From contig CP136063.1 in the NCBI GenBank assembly GCA_032622095.1, forward strand, positions 218,193,982-218,257,981: a stretch of 64,000 nt of DNA. Direction: 5' to 3'. The notes beneath the pieces are model-generated. The model saw nothing but the letters and a program-made list of their open reading frames with translations, was not told where the DNA came from and did no database searches. Positions 1-11,648 of this stretch are shown piece by piece. The stretch comes from Siphonodentalium dalli. Taxonomy: Eukaryota > Mollusca > Scaphopoda > Gadilida > Siphonodentaliidae. How positions within the stretch are numbered: position 1 is the first letter of the stretch; the number at the start of each line of letters is the position of its first letter. Position numbers and translations under genes: made by a program.

Positions 1-159
1 TGTTTATGCATATATGGAATGACTGTGTGGTAATGGGTGGCTATCGCTCTTCACGTTTAAAGTTCCCCATGTACACAAACACTATCAAGGCGGAGAACTC
101 TTTGACACGACCTCTCTATTGATTAACATATCCTTGAGTTATTGTGGAAAGCGATAGCC

Positions 160-1325
160 ACCCAAATTACACATGTACAACGCACCCCATGACCTCATAT
201 GTACATACACACCACATAAATGATAATATAGTCACCCACTCTATACACGTACATCTGACCATACAGCCTTGTTTGGCTATACCGGTACATGCCAAAAATG
301 ACGATACAGCCATGAATCACCATGCATGAACACCAGGTATACTCCTACACCTGACCATATAGTCACTCTATGTATACATATTATTTCACATTCACGATCA
401 TACAGTCACTCATTTTATACCTATTCACCTCACCATGGACCATACAGCCACTACATGTATATCTATTCGCCATAGCCATGACCATAGAGTCAATCCAGAT
501 ATACATATAGACCTCACCCACCAATGGTGAGCCCTTCCAAATATACCAATACCCGCACACACGACCACTCATAAGTCTCATACTTGCATATACACCTCAC
601 ACATGACAATTAATCAACTCACTGTATACTCATACACGCCATCCATGATCATTCATCTACACCATATACACCACCGATGATAATACATCCACAACATATA
701 TAAATATACGATCCACCCGTTACCAAAATGGCACTCCCTATATAGCCACACGCTCGGCAATGACCATAAAGCTTATTCCAGGTATGCATATAACTTCAAT
801 CTTGACCACAGGCATACCATGTGCACCTATACACATTACCCATAACCATAAAATCACACCCTATTTATCTACGCACTCCATCCATGATCATACAGACAGC
901 ACAAATATACATATACACCACATGTCACAATACAGCCACACACGGTACACATATACATCACAACCACCACGACCATACAGTCACTCCATATATACATAAA
1001 TAACACACGGATGACCATGTAGCTACTCTCGTTATATCTATACACCACAGCAATGCCCATGCGATCACATCGACCACACACAATATACCGTACAGTCACT
1101 ACATGTATACCGATTCACCTCACACATGCCCATACAGCCACTCCTTATATTCCTATGCATCTCACCATGGACACCCCACTCATAACCATATAGTCACTCA
1201 TTGTATACCTACTCATAACCATATAGTCACCCATTGTATACCTATTCACATCATTCATGACCATACAGTAACTCCCTGTATACCTATTCACATCACCTAT
1301 GATCATACAGTAACTCCCTGGCTGC
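160..1325. repeat. Degenerate tandem repeat, about 36-41 bp unit
   Basis: A loose minisatellite in which motifs such as CATACAGTCACTC, TGTATACCTATTCAC and ATCACCTATGATC recur about every 36 to 41 bases. The cleanest units are at 1190-1320, where an 'ACCATACAGTAACTCCCTG' type unit repeats. The short open frames on both strands here follow from the repeat and show no protein-like composition. I do not recognise the family. Confidence 0.75.
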
Positions 1326-2640
1326 CATATTGGCATCCATCTTTTATCCAGTTGATCACTTTTTATCATGATGGGCCAGAATAGCCACATATTATGGTTC
1401 ATCTCAGTTCCGTCTCAAAGTTTTGCCCATTTCCTTTCAATAATATGGCCAGAATCAAAAAAGAGGTTCCATACTGCAACTTTAAAATGAATTTGTCATG
1501 CCCCATACGGAACTGGGACAAACAGAATAGAACGTAGTTGTCGGTTAATTAACTAACACGTATAATAACCAAGTGAGTCACAGTTTGCTACCTTGTAGAA
1601 TAACGCAGATAACAATGTTCGGGATATATGTAAAATATTAACTTTTTACAAATTTGGTTGCCATTTTGGAAGCCATCTTGAGCAATTTGGTCTATAAACA
1701 CCGTAGTGTGACACAATTAAGATAGACCAAAACAATAAATACCTTTGATACCAATGATAGTTGCATTTTACTTTTAAAAATTGTCCAACCCTGAAAAGTA
1801 AATTTTTGCCGATATTTATGTCAAGTTTGTGAGAGAAATATCCAATATTTCTGATGATGTCGGTGGTGACAATAGAAACAATGATCCATGGTGCATCAGA
1901 CATGTAAGTATTCAATGTATATAATACAGATTAGCCAATTGTATACATCAACCACAACTTGTAAGCCATTGCAGGACACCCTGGGACAATATTTACCATT
2001 TTTCATATTTTCGGCGGCCATTTTGGAAATGTTCTACACCAATTTCATTCCCATTGAAGTAAAACATCCGTCCAATAAAATAAAGCACATAGTTGTTGAC
2101 ATTCTATATTAACATCCTGTGTGGTTTGTCGTTAAAATGACTATCAAGACCGTCTTGCAAAAAAATCGAAGATTTCACCCCTCTTTTTCAAATCCTCTTT
2201 CTGTATCTATTACTAAACCCTCGTCAATGGCAAATGTCTTAAAATGACGCTATAATATCACGCTTGATGCCTGTCTCAAAAACATTGCCATTTACTAGGA
2301 CTAATGTGAAGAAAAATGGAAGATATGGTGAGATATTAATTAAATTTCCTATTTTCGTGCATATGACGTCATTTTTCGGCGGCCATTTTGAATTTTTTTC
2401 GAAATTATTTGCCGTCATTTTGAAGGACATCATACCAACAAAATGGCATACATTTTGTCTGTGTATTTTGCTAACAACCGATCTATTACAACGATTAAAT
2501 ACAGCTGGTCGGAATTAGAGGAAATGGCGGCCATCTTGGATTAAAATGGCTCTAGCACCTAGTAGGGCCACCTTTATTTTTCGGTGAAATCCGGATTCTT
2601 TATCTGGATACCATAGGGAACAATAAAAATAAGGTTATTT
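1326..2640. repeat. Diverged repeat region with recurring GGCGGCCATTTTGG motif
   Basis: The motif GCCATnTTGG recurs near 1327, 1665, 2018, 2384 and 2530. The first four are about 340 to 370 bases apart, which suggests an old long-period tandem repeat or several related insertions. The sequence between them has drifted, and I cannot show homology along the whole unit. A run of about 18 G follows at 2650. No coding evidence was found. Confidence 0.4.
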
Positions 2641-3164
2641 GTAATCATCGGGGGGGGGGGGGGGGGGTGCAGGTGGACCTTATTGGCTCCCCGACTATGT
2701 GGTTTGGCTCCGTTGGATTCTACGTATCTATAGCTTCTTCTCCCTCACTTTATTTGTTGCTGCGGTGGACTGTGTGCAGACAATCAACATGGCGATATTG
2801 TGTAATCAGCGTGGGTGAACATATATATCTGTATACATGCTCATAAGCAGGGTTTCTGCCAGATGAAATAAATGAGTCCGTATTTCAGCCGTATTGGGGA
2901 AACAAATAACACGACGGGGCGACCATGGTTTGTTGTCCCGTGGGGAGAAAAAATTGGTATTTGTCACTGAAAAGTAGTAATTTCCTTGCACCTGAGATAC
3001 TCACAAAGCAATCTAAAGCTACGTATATTACGCAAGTTGATCATTTCCGTGGGTGCATCAATTCTGTTGATGGTATTCAGAGCAGTGATCACAAAATTAC
3101 GCGCATGAGACCGCCATCTGAATGAAGACTAAATAAACTAGAGGTGTGACTGTCCCAATGGGAC

Positions 3165-3752
3165 TAAGGATACCCCCATGCTTTTAAAATACTAAGATGT
3201 TTCACATGTCAGTAAACATTTAGTTAAAATAATAAAATAACAGTTCCCATTGCAGGTGCACAACCAAACCCTAATCTTAAACCTATTGACCGAAAAATGT
3301 AGGAATAAAAGCTCGGACAAAATTATGCATGTTGCAAACAAATTTCGAAGTCGAAAAAGGGGGATAACTCCACCAAAAAATGTCCGACAGACGTCATAAT
3401 CGCAGGTGCACAGGTTCCCATGGTACTAAATATCTGTGCCAAGTTGAAAAAAAATTGACCTAAAAATGTAGGAATAAAAGCTCGGACAAAATTATACATG
3501 TTGCGAGAATTTTCTAAGTCGAAAAAGGGGGGATAACTCCACCAAAAAAAGTCCGACAGACGTCATAATCGCAGGTGCACAGGCTCCCATGGTGGTTGAT
3601 GTCTATGCCAAGTTTCACGGAAATTAATAAAAAAAACGACTGAGAAAAACTCCGGACAAATTTGTGTCCATGGACGGACGGCGGACGGACGGACGGACGG
3701 ACAAGCTGATTCCAGTACCCCCCCCCCCCCCTAACTTCGTTGCGGGGGTATA
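3165..3752 (-). repeat. Dispersed repeat with (GGAC)n end, copy 1
   Basis: This copy matches, in reverse orientation, the repeat at 60232-60960. Shared landmarks are the end block CAACGAAGTTAGGGGG followed by TATA, a GGAC/GTCC simple repeat, a CGGACAAATTTGTGTCC palindrome, and internal blocks of about 150 bases each containing AAAGCTCGGACAAAATTAT and a 'GTCGAAAAAGGGGGATAACT' type segment. It is probably a non-autonomous element with internal tandem repeats. The family name is not recognised. Confidence 0.75.
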
Positions 3753-5351
3753 AAGAACAAGCTACCAGTTAAAGTGTTTACAAATTTATATGATTCCGAC
3801 AGGTATAAATAAACACTAAATGTTCTAATTTTATGGACACAACAAACAATACAGACATACGAACCATATGCATCAAATTACAGCACATGTATTATCCAAT
3901 CGCAACTTCTCGGATTATCGTTCTTGGGAAAATAATTTGCGTACGGAAATCACCGAGGTTTGCCGATTGATGTATTATCTTCTAACGGACCATTATCGGA
4001 TACTGTATTGGGAATTTAATAAATTTCCCGATATTTCCAATTCTGATTCGGTCGGTGATTCTGGATACCGGTATATCATCCAGTTCATTTTCGAAAATTC
4101 TTCCAACAAATATTCCTAGCCTACACATGCATTAAAGTGACACGCATATATATAGGCATGTATTATCCGGAGACCATGCACTTTGCATAAACACAATACA
4201 TGTATAGGTATTGTAAATTTTATTTTCTATTTTATATCGCATACTATGCACTGAAATAAATTATCAAACAACATATGGCTGGGATTTTAATGTTACCAAA
4301 TTATATATGTATACATGTACATGCATAGTTTTGTGGTTCGAACGAGCTATATGTCAGTTAAAGATTCTAGTGTAGTAGAACATATCACGTTTGGAACATG
4401 CACGAAGTGCCAACCGAAATACTCTTACGTTCTATATGGAATTTTCTATCCATTTATTTTATATATCTTTTAGAGGGACAGAATTCACAGGAATAATTAA
4501 TTTCTTAATTGTTCACTCAAACATTACATCCTTTAGTATACAGGTATACAGGTCTAGTTCATGTCATGTATCTGTTTAAAAAAAACATTTTTAACAAAAC
4601 AAAAACTGTGTAAATTGATTTAGATTGTGTATGTTGTTGTAATTGGTTGGAACCATGAATGCATCTTGAAAACACGCGAGTATTCTATCCGAATATATTA
4701 TTTTATTTAAGAAATTACAGTTGCTTGTATAATTATGTAGTTACACAATCATTGAACAAATGTGTTTAAATTCTATGCTATATGTGTAAAATTGTGTAGA
4801 AATGACACATGGCATATACATTGATGGCCTATATGACATTGTGTCTGTGGAATTTTCTCAATATTGAATATGTGTGAGTATTTTATAGTTAGTAGATGAG
4901 ATATGAGTGAATATGTGAGTATATTATAGTTAGTAGATGAAACATGTTCTATTAGAGACACAAAGCTCATAAAAGCTACCATATTAAAAATCTGGCAGCA
5001 GCTTTAAAACGTTGTGATACACAATTGTGTGCGGTTAAATTTTGAGACATATATACACATTGTATAACACATTTTAAACTGAATATGGTATAGCCTTTGC
5101 GAGTAGTGTGTCTCCAATAGAACACACCACATTCAATAACTATGGTGTGTACATTAACATATTCGCCCATAATCAAACGTTGATGAAATTCCACCAACAC
5201 ACATATATGTCAAGTGTCATATTTATACACACTTTTGTTTAAGATCATAAGTAAAACAAATTGTGTAGATTTCATACACATTTAATTGTTCTAAGAGTGC
5301 AACATAGTGCGTGCCATCGATCACCAAAGGACATTATGTTGGTATACTCAC
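3753..5351. other. AT-rich non-coding stretch
   Basis: I see no gene here. The Rab gene's next exon would lie in this stretch or further left, but no sequence encoding the expected WDTAGQ segment was found on the minus strand. A short direct repeat (GAGTATnTTATAGTTAGTAGATGA, two copies) occurs at about 4875-4940. Confidence 0.5.
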
Positions 5352-5478
5352 CAATCGTTGAAATATAAACAGGGTTATACAGGTCATCAGAAAACCTATA
5401 CAGCACAGAACTTTTTCCAACTCCAGATTCACCAATCATCATAAGAGCGAGTCTCCTGTACAGAGATTTCTTTGACAT
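5352..5478 (-). CDS. First coding exon of a Rab8/10-like small GTPase (partial gene)
   Basis: The exon encodes 42 residues plus one base of the next codon. It starts at a clear ATG (5478) and ends at a consensus donor, G|GTGAGT. The translation begins [19 protein letters not shown] and contains the P-loop GESGVGKSS, followed by [18 protein letters not shown]. This matches the N-terminal exon of Rab8, Rab10 and related Rabs, where the P-loop is followed by a (V/L)L(F/Y)RFSDD segment and FISTIG, just before switch I. The P-loop lysine and serine for nucleotide phosphate and Mg binding are intact. [12 protein letters not shown] replaces the usual FKLLLIGDS, so this Rab is divergent. The remaining exons (switch I, WDTAGQ, NKxD, prenylated tail) should lie at lower coordinates but are not recognisable in the 5.3 kb available. 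The gene is therefore either long-introned and cut by the window edge, or a truncated relic. Rab family membership is sure; the subtype is not. Confidence 0.8.
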
Positions 5479-5559
5479 AGTGAATAGATATATCTCCCAC
5501 TAAAGCTAAATCACATGTATACTATAATACAGTTCTTTGAATGCACTTTCGGATTTAAA

Positions 5560-7520
5560 GTATACATATATATATAACTACACGTATTAATATAATATAT
5601 ATACACCGGCGACTGAAACAGTCGCATCTGGTCTCTTAATTGGTACGGAAATGTATATACCATACGACCACCTAAGCATGAAATACGAAATTGTTCTTAT
5701 TCAATGTGTGCAAACAATACACAAATGGAAAGACACACTGTTATATTTAGATATGACATATTTCAAACGCATGGTCTAAAGATCGCGATGTAATTATATT
5801 GACTCATTGCGAACAACTTGGTGAAGAATTGTGGATATATAGTACTGGATACATACACGAGAATGTTGATAACTTCCTGAAACTCACATTACAGTAATTA
5901 TATATTTATAAGGATGGTACCGTGACCTATATTCTCGAAGACAATAAGTATACTACATGTCTGAACTTCATATATCTGATACAGCTATAAAGGTAAGACA
6001 GTTAGACCGGCCCCATGCAGATGAGGGTGGTGTCACACAAAAGGGTAGAAATTTTGACGCTATCTCCAATTATCATGGTCCCCATGGGGGTTCCAAAACA
6101 CTGATGTATCCAGGGCAGAGCAGGTGGAAAATATTTATTTTTTTACCTTTGTAGTGTTTTTGACCTGCAAATTTCAGTATAATCAGGAAAACCAATAAAA
6201 TAAGGCAAATGTGGAATAAAATATACTTGAATATCAGATATTCTATCAGATCTATCTGCGTTGCTTAACATTAATGATGTGCAAAAAATTATATTCTCCA
6301 ACAATTTTTGTGAAAAATTCACGAAAATGCCAAAAAAATGCATAAATTGCAGCGCTTTTTCAAAAAAGTTTTCCAGAAGATTTCCTATAACATTTTTTGG
6401 TATAAAGCTCTCAGTTATGCATCAAAATGTTCAGCATTATATACCTGATTTACTAATATCAATATCACAAGCGCCGAGATATTTCCGAAAACTTAACCCT
6501 TCCCATAAAACTGATCTCTATCTGAAAATACGTGTCAAGTCAGAATAGACCGTTTTCGTTCTGTTTTGTTGACCAATTTAGAGTCTTATCATATATCATG
6601 GAATTAGCATGTATCTGAGGAGGTTTATGTTATGGGAGAGCCTATTTTGTTTAAATATTTTGTTGTTGTTGGTAAATTAGCTAAAATTTAGATTATTTTT
6701 AAGTGAAAAATTCCCATGACTGTCAGTTTTATGGATACAGTCGCACAACATGCACCACAAAAAGCAAAAAATAAATTCATCTCCAATACCAGACATAAAT
6801 GCTATAATCATATAAACCAGACCAGAATTAAGAAATAAAGTAAAACTTAACCCTACCCCAAGATAGTTTTCTTATTATATTATTTTCAATGGAAGGGGAA
6901 TAACTGTATATGTTTATATATAAAGTTATTCCACTTCCATTGAAAATAAACTGTAGTAAATTCTGTTGCATTCTGGGAGTCATTACGGGGAAAATGATTT
7001 TATGATTTCAGCTATTTTATATTACTCTGTGGGCACTTCTGAGACACAGACGTTCCACATAGTGATAAATTATAGTATTTTAATATGTTATGGAATAGAT
7101 TGTTATTAAAACCATAGATCAAGGCGCGTGACTAAAAACAATTAATAATCGGTGAATCGAAAATTAATTAAGTGGGCCTTTAAGGGGCCCGGGATGAGAA
7201 ACAAATGAATTGAATTGCATTGAAATGTATAACAGAGTACATATCCTTGTTGTTTGAATATATGTATTCGCAGCTTTAAATATTGACGGGAAATACCCAT
7301 CTTTGTATCACAATGCTGTGTTGTCTAAATATAGAAGCTAATTAATTATCGTATCCAAATAATCACAAGTCTAAATTTAGCAGTTACTGCAGTACATGTA
7401 CACGTATATGTCGTGGTGTAATTATGTTTAGGATCCTAGTGATACGTCGATACCGCACACATCAACGTAATATTGTAGTCATTTCCTGAATTTTAACTGG
7501 ACATGTTAACAATTTCGCGA
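5560..7520. other. AT-rich intergenic DNA with a small palindromic element
   Basis: No gene is supported. At 6868-6955 there is an inverted repeat around TTCAATGGAAGGGGAATAACT and its reverse complement, followed by GCATTCTGGG. A partial second copy of this family lies at 41880-41965. The rest is unique-looking AT-rich sequence. Confidence 0.5.
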
Positions 7521-7524
7521 AACT

Positions 7525-7625
7525 AAATCCTGTTGATGATTCCATATGTATGACTGTGAGGGACAGTCATTTCGGCGAAATGACTGCCCCTCACAGTCAT
7601 ACATATGGCATCATCAACAGGATTT
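7525..7625. repeat. 100-bp near-perfect hairpin
   Basis: The left arm starts AAATCCTGTTGATGATTCC and the right arm ends with its complement, CATCATCAACAGGATTT. The centre is a TTTCGGCGAAA palindrome. The arms are about 48 bases with only a few mismatches. It looks like a foldback MITE; no target duplication could be fixed. Confidence 0.85.
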
Positions 7626-7854
7626 ACCTATCACTCTCTTAATTGATATTCAGGATGCATTGGGGGAGGGGTGACACGATCGTACCCTCTACATAATAAT
7701 ATGTGCTCATCATATACTGAGCCATATTGCCTCCCACGCATGTATGCATTCTGGTATATTTGTGAGTGTCAATGCAAGGCGTATATCATGCATGCACATA
7801 CTATATATTATATATATACCAATAATGCCGGCTTATATATTATATACGCGGTGA

Positions 7855-8165
7855 CTAATTGTGATAAAGTTACCCAGGTTGCATGGAGAGAATTGTGATA
7901 AAGTTACCCAGGTTAAGCAAATCTCACAATAAGAACTTGATTTAAAAGTGACTGAGGGAAATACTGTTCAGTTTTGGCCAAGTAAAAGCCCATATTAAGC
8001 ACACATTAAGACATATTAGTACTGTAGGTCGTCATTTTGATCGCAAAAGTGAATAATTTGTTGCTAAACATGAAATATTCTTAACCTGGGTAATTTTATC
8101 ACAAACCTCTCCAACCTGGGTAACTTTATCACAATTTCAGGAACCTGGGTAACTTTATCACAGAA
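7855..8165. mobile_element. Small element with multiplied inverted ends
   Basis: The 20-base motif GTGATAAAGTTACCCAGGTT occurs twice in tandem at the left (about 7860-7915). Its reverse complement occurs three times at the right (about 8085-8162, the first slightly diverged), leaving about 170 bases in the middle. This gives a symmetric structure with iterated terminal repeats. Confidence 0.7.
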
Positions 8166-9349
8166 AACCGGCGAGAGTGACATATTCAGCCACAGTAATA
8201 CGTGGTAATGTCAACGATGCCCAATCCAAACCGTATATATATGCCATCATCAAAATTAATTACTGAAACTATATGCTAGATATATGTGTTTTTGTGATAT
8301 GTTTCTGTATTTCCTGCTGTTCATCCTTTGCAAAAACTACAATTTTGTTTTCTCTATGTCCATATAATAATATCTTGAATCAGAGAATAAAGTATATATA
8401 TATATACACCGATGATAACAAAATCGACACAAAATAGCTGAGAAAACGCTATCATGAGATATGTATATATACTTCATCGACAGATATATTGAGTTTAAAA
8501 ATTGGAATGTTTATGGGCTATAGTTAGTTGCACGACCTGACAATAACAGTCATTGAGAAATGATTTATTACATTGACACCGCGGGTGACAGGATCGAGAC
8601 AGCCAATCCTGGTTATGCCACTCCCTCACAATAATTACACCACACTTTTGAATTATTTCGCGCCCGCCGCGTGTATACTAATGTAGAGATTCTTGTTTCG
8701 CCTGGACGCCGGGGGTTTTATTTATAGAAATGGGAATTTCTGGGACGGAATTAAAAGTCGAACTGCGACCCGGAGGCAGAGTCCGGTAAAAGGTGTAGTT
8801 GGGAATTTCAATTTCGTTTATTGTCCTTTACATTATTATGTAAATAATGTTGAGTTTTGGTTTATGACAAGCTATGTCAATTACAAATAAAAGAAATGAA
8901 AAAGATATAATTTGTAAGTCTTATATTTCAACTTTTATTGACATTTTTCGTTCTGCAACCCACTGAGGGTTGTGGTCGGAGACGGCCGAGTCGACCGCCG
9001 GTTCGCGTTAATTAGGTGCTGGTTGTTATTGTTATTTTAACGGAATTCTGAGTTGGTCATTGGCGAAACCAATATATTTTATATTCGATAATTACAATGA
9101 TGGTTATATATAATATATGATCTTGAGCGCGTTACCATTTCTGACATAAACAAATGACATTGTATTTTGTATTAAGCCATGCTGTTACTATATGTATTAA
9201 TTTTGAAAACCGTCCATTCGATTCAATATATATAGTCATTTACAGATGCTGTATCTCCTCCTGGCATCCTATACTGCCAACAAAATAATACAACATTATT
9301 TCTATGAAACTCATATTTAAATAAGACACGTAACGCCATTACTCTTAAT
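8166..9349. other. Non-coding; includes a GC-richer block of unknown nature
   Basis: Most of this is AT-rich. Between about 8580 and 9030 the composition shifts to GC-richer sequence with a TATA-like TTTATTTATAG, an AATAAA-like site and GACGGCCGAGTCGACCGCCGG. This could be a solo LTR or another retroelement fragment, but I cannot define TG...CA ends or a target duplication. No protein-coding potential is recognised. Confidence 0.3.
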
Positions 9350-9371
9350 CCATAAGCTTAATGCCAATATA

Positions 9372-9765
9372 CTTAAAGGTACTCAATCCGATTCGATGGT
9401 CCCCATATTTATAGCAGATTCCAATAATAACAACAACAACATTTTTTAAAATGCCGCTTCAATTATCAGAATCGATTAATTGCCCAAAAATAATGCCATA
9501 ACCACCGATCTGACACAAAAAAGCCACTTAATTTTAGAGTTATCCATCTTCATCCGAAATTTAGTTTGAGTCTTCGAGACCGTCTTATCGTCGACTTTTA
9601 CTGATCCACTAAAAATTATTGGTGGTGAAAAATAGTAGATTTCAAAAATCGACTCGGATATCTGATCACTCTGAGCTTTGATAGGTGGTTTCCTCGACTC
9701 GAATAAAATATTTTTACCCCCGAAGCCAAGGAAATAGTAATTTGCGAGCGTTAATTCGGATTATG
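9372..9765. mobile_element. TTAA-flanked MITE-like repeat, copy 1
   Basis: It begins TTAAAGGTACTCAATCC and contains the blocks TTTTAGAGTTATCCATCTTC and TTTTACCCCCGAAGCCAAG. These are shared with 41317-41690 and with the element at 44949-45373, which is complete with inverted ends. This copy lacks a clear second inverted end. Confidence 0.6.
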
Positions 9766-9769
9766 CATC

Positions 9770-10050
9770 TTTCAGCGTAATGCCATTACGTACACTAACT
9801 ACGTAATGTCATTACGCGTGATGCTATTATGCTAAAGCGTATTTTCAGATTTCCATTATACGCTTATATATAAAAGGATAATGCTATTATATAAAACATA
9901 TACCATTTGAATTACTGTTAAGCATAATTTAATTATATAATGGCTTTTGAATTACACTTAAGTGTAATGGATGTACACTTTTAAAGCGTAATGGAATTAC
10001 ACTTAAGCGTAATTACGGTACCGGTTCTTAATTAAGCGTAATTAGCTATT
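9770..10050. repeat. Cluster of short GCGTAAT/ATTACGC palindromes
   Basis: About ten loosely spaced copies of TAATG-ATTAC and AAGCGTAAT motifs occur in both orientations, for example GCGTAATGCCATTACG near 9776 and AATTACACTTAAGCGTAAT near 9993. The period is irregular, so this is not a simple tandem repeat. Confidence 0.6.
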
Positions 10051-10659
10051 AAATTTATGTGAATCAAATCCTGTTGATTTGGTCTATCAAAAAATATTTA
10101 TTTTCTATGAGCAAAGAATGATGTTTATAATTGAATACATCAACGAGAAAAGGCGGTTGTATTGTATTTGTAATGATCAATATTTGTATTTGAATCGAAT
10201 ACTTTGAGCATACATGTAATCGCCCCTGAAGCGGTGCGGTCGCTATATATGCATTTCATCCGCTACAAAAACTTTGTTACGACGTAACCATCGACCGGAT
10301 ATAATCTTCGTACCCGGAAACAAATTTTATCTGGTCGGTCCTCTTCAGATTCCATGTGTAAGAGGTCAAATGTCGAGGTGTCCACAATATTGTCCGCTAT
10401 CTGTCTTGAATGTTACAATAAGCCACAATTCCCTCTCAATAAACGCCAGGAAGGTGATTCTATGTGATGTAATTATATTTATTATATTATTTTTTATCAA
10501 AACATGCCTCCCCTTCATGGAATCAGGACCACATAATGATTAATCATTGGTCATTTTGATCACAGTTTTCTGAAGTTACAATTTACAAAGAAGCATGGAT
10601 GATGGAGCATTGGACTCTTGAAGCAGCCACCTAAAAAACAAAATCCATGGCATATATCG

Positions 10660-11551
10660 TAGGGTCCGGCGAAGCTTCGAGATTCGATTCGATTCGAAAT
10701 CGTCTTACTGATTCGATTCGATTCGAAATCGATCGTGTGATTCGAATGTAGTTCGAATCACCATATTAACCTCATTATGTGCGAACTTGTTGAACAGCGT
10801 GTCCTACAAAAGCTCTAAAACAAACGCACGCAGATGTCGTTGCGAACGCCGTCGGTGCACGAGATGCGGTCCTGTTTCGTTCAGTAAATTATTGCTCTTA
10901 TATGGGTCGTCGTGGCGGCGAAATATCCATATCATCGATCCATCTCTTGTGCCCTTCACTACTTTTTATTTATCCAAAGTTATAATGGCGGAAATTAAAA
11001 GTTATTTTGAATGCAGCGTTGACAAATTCAGGTGCAAATCGTGCACGACTGTACTATCAGTTCAGAAAACGGGCACTACCTCCCACTTATGGGCACACCT
11101 TAGCCGCAGTCATCCTGCAATCCACCATAAGGGCAAAAGAAAAGAAAGACTCAAAACGAAAATTAACCGGCAACACGTCTAGTAGTAGCGGCGATGCGGG
11201 CGAGCCCCTAAAAAGAAACAGTTGTCACTAGCCACCTTTACGATGAAGAAAGAATTGGGTACTGATGAAAAAAAAAGTACGACAGAGTACGATTTATCTC
11301 GTCATATTTTCATGTGCCGTTCTCAACATTTTTTATTGTGACGCAGGTCAACACGGCAAGCTGCCAAACACACACAGGTGATGGTATGGGGAGACACTCG
11401 CGCTGCAGAGGGATCGCCGACATAAATCTAGTTATTGTCGATTTACCACGGGGAGTAAGATTCGATTCGAGATTCGATTCGATGTGAAATCCGCGTGTCT
11501 GATTCGATTCGAGATTCGATTCGAACAAAATCGCCGATTCGCCGGACCCTA
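10660..11551 (+). mobile_element. hAT-family transposon remnant with 8-bp target duplication
   Basis: The terminal inverted repeats are TAGGGTCCGGCGAA and TTCGCCGGACCCTA. The element is flanked on both sides by the identical 8-bp sequence ATATATCG (10652-10659 and 11552-11559), the target-site length of hAT transposases. Subterminal GATTCGATTCGA iterations lie inside both ends, as is common in hATs where transposase binds. The interior (892 bp in total) keeps only the start of a transposase ORF, so the element is internally deleted and cannot move by itself. Confidence 0.92.
10985..11182 (+). pseudogene. BED-type zinc finger remnant of hAT transposase
   Basis: Starting at the ATG at 10985, the frame reads MAEIKSYFEC, then RCKSCTTV and SHLWAHLSRSHP. 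This is the C-x2-C ... H...H pattern of BED zinc fingers that sit at the N-terminus of hAT transposases and bind the element's ends. The frame stops after about 65 codons. A second frame continues with KRKLTGNTSSSSGDAGEPLK to about 11231, which looks like the natural serine-rich linker, so a frameshift probably separates them. The catalytic RNase H-like domain is absent. The frame is open upstream to 10787 without an ATG. Confidence 0.75.
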
Positions 11552-11648
11552 ATATATCGGTTTGATCATCAGCATACAAGTAGTTATGCCAATGTATGCC
11601 ATAGTTACGGCGATCATCAGCGTAGATTCGCCCTATGTCGGCATATAT

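Noticed and set aside
4325-4350. tRNA B-box-like GGTTCGAACGAG
   Set aside because: No A box at the right distance and no cloverleaf could be formed around it.
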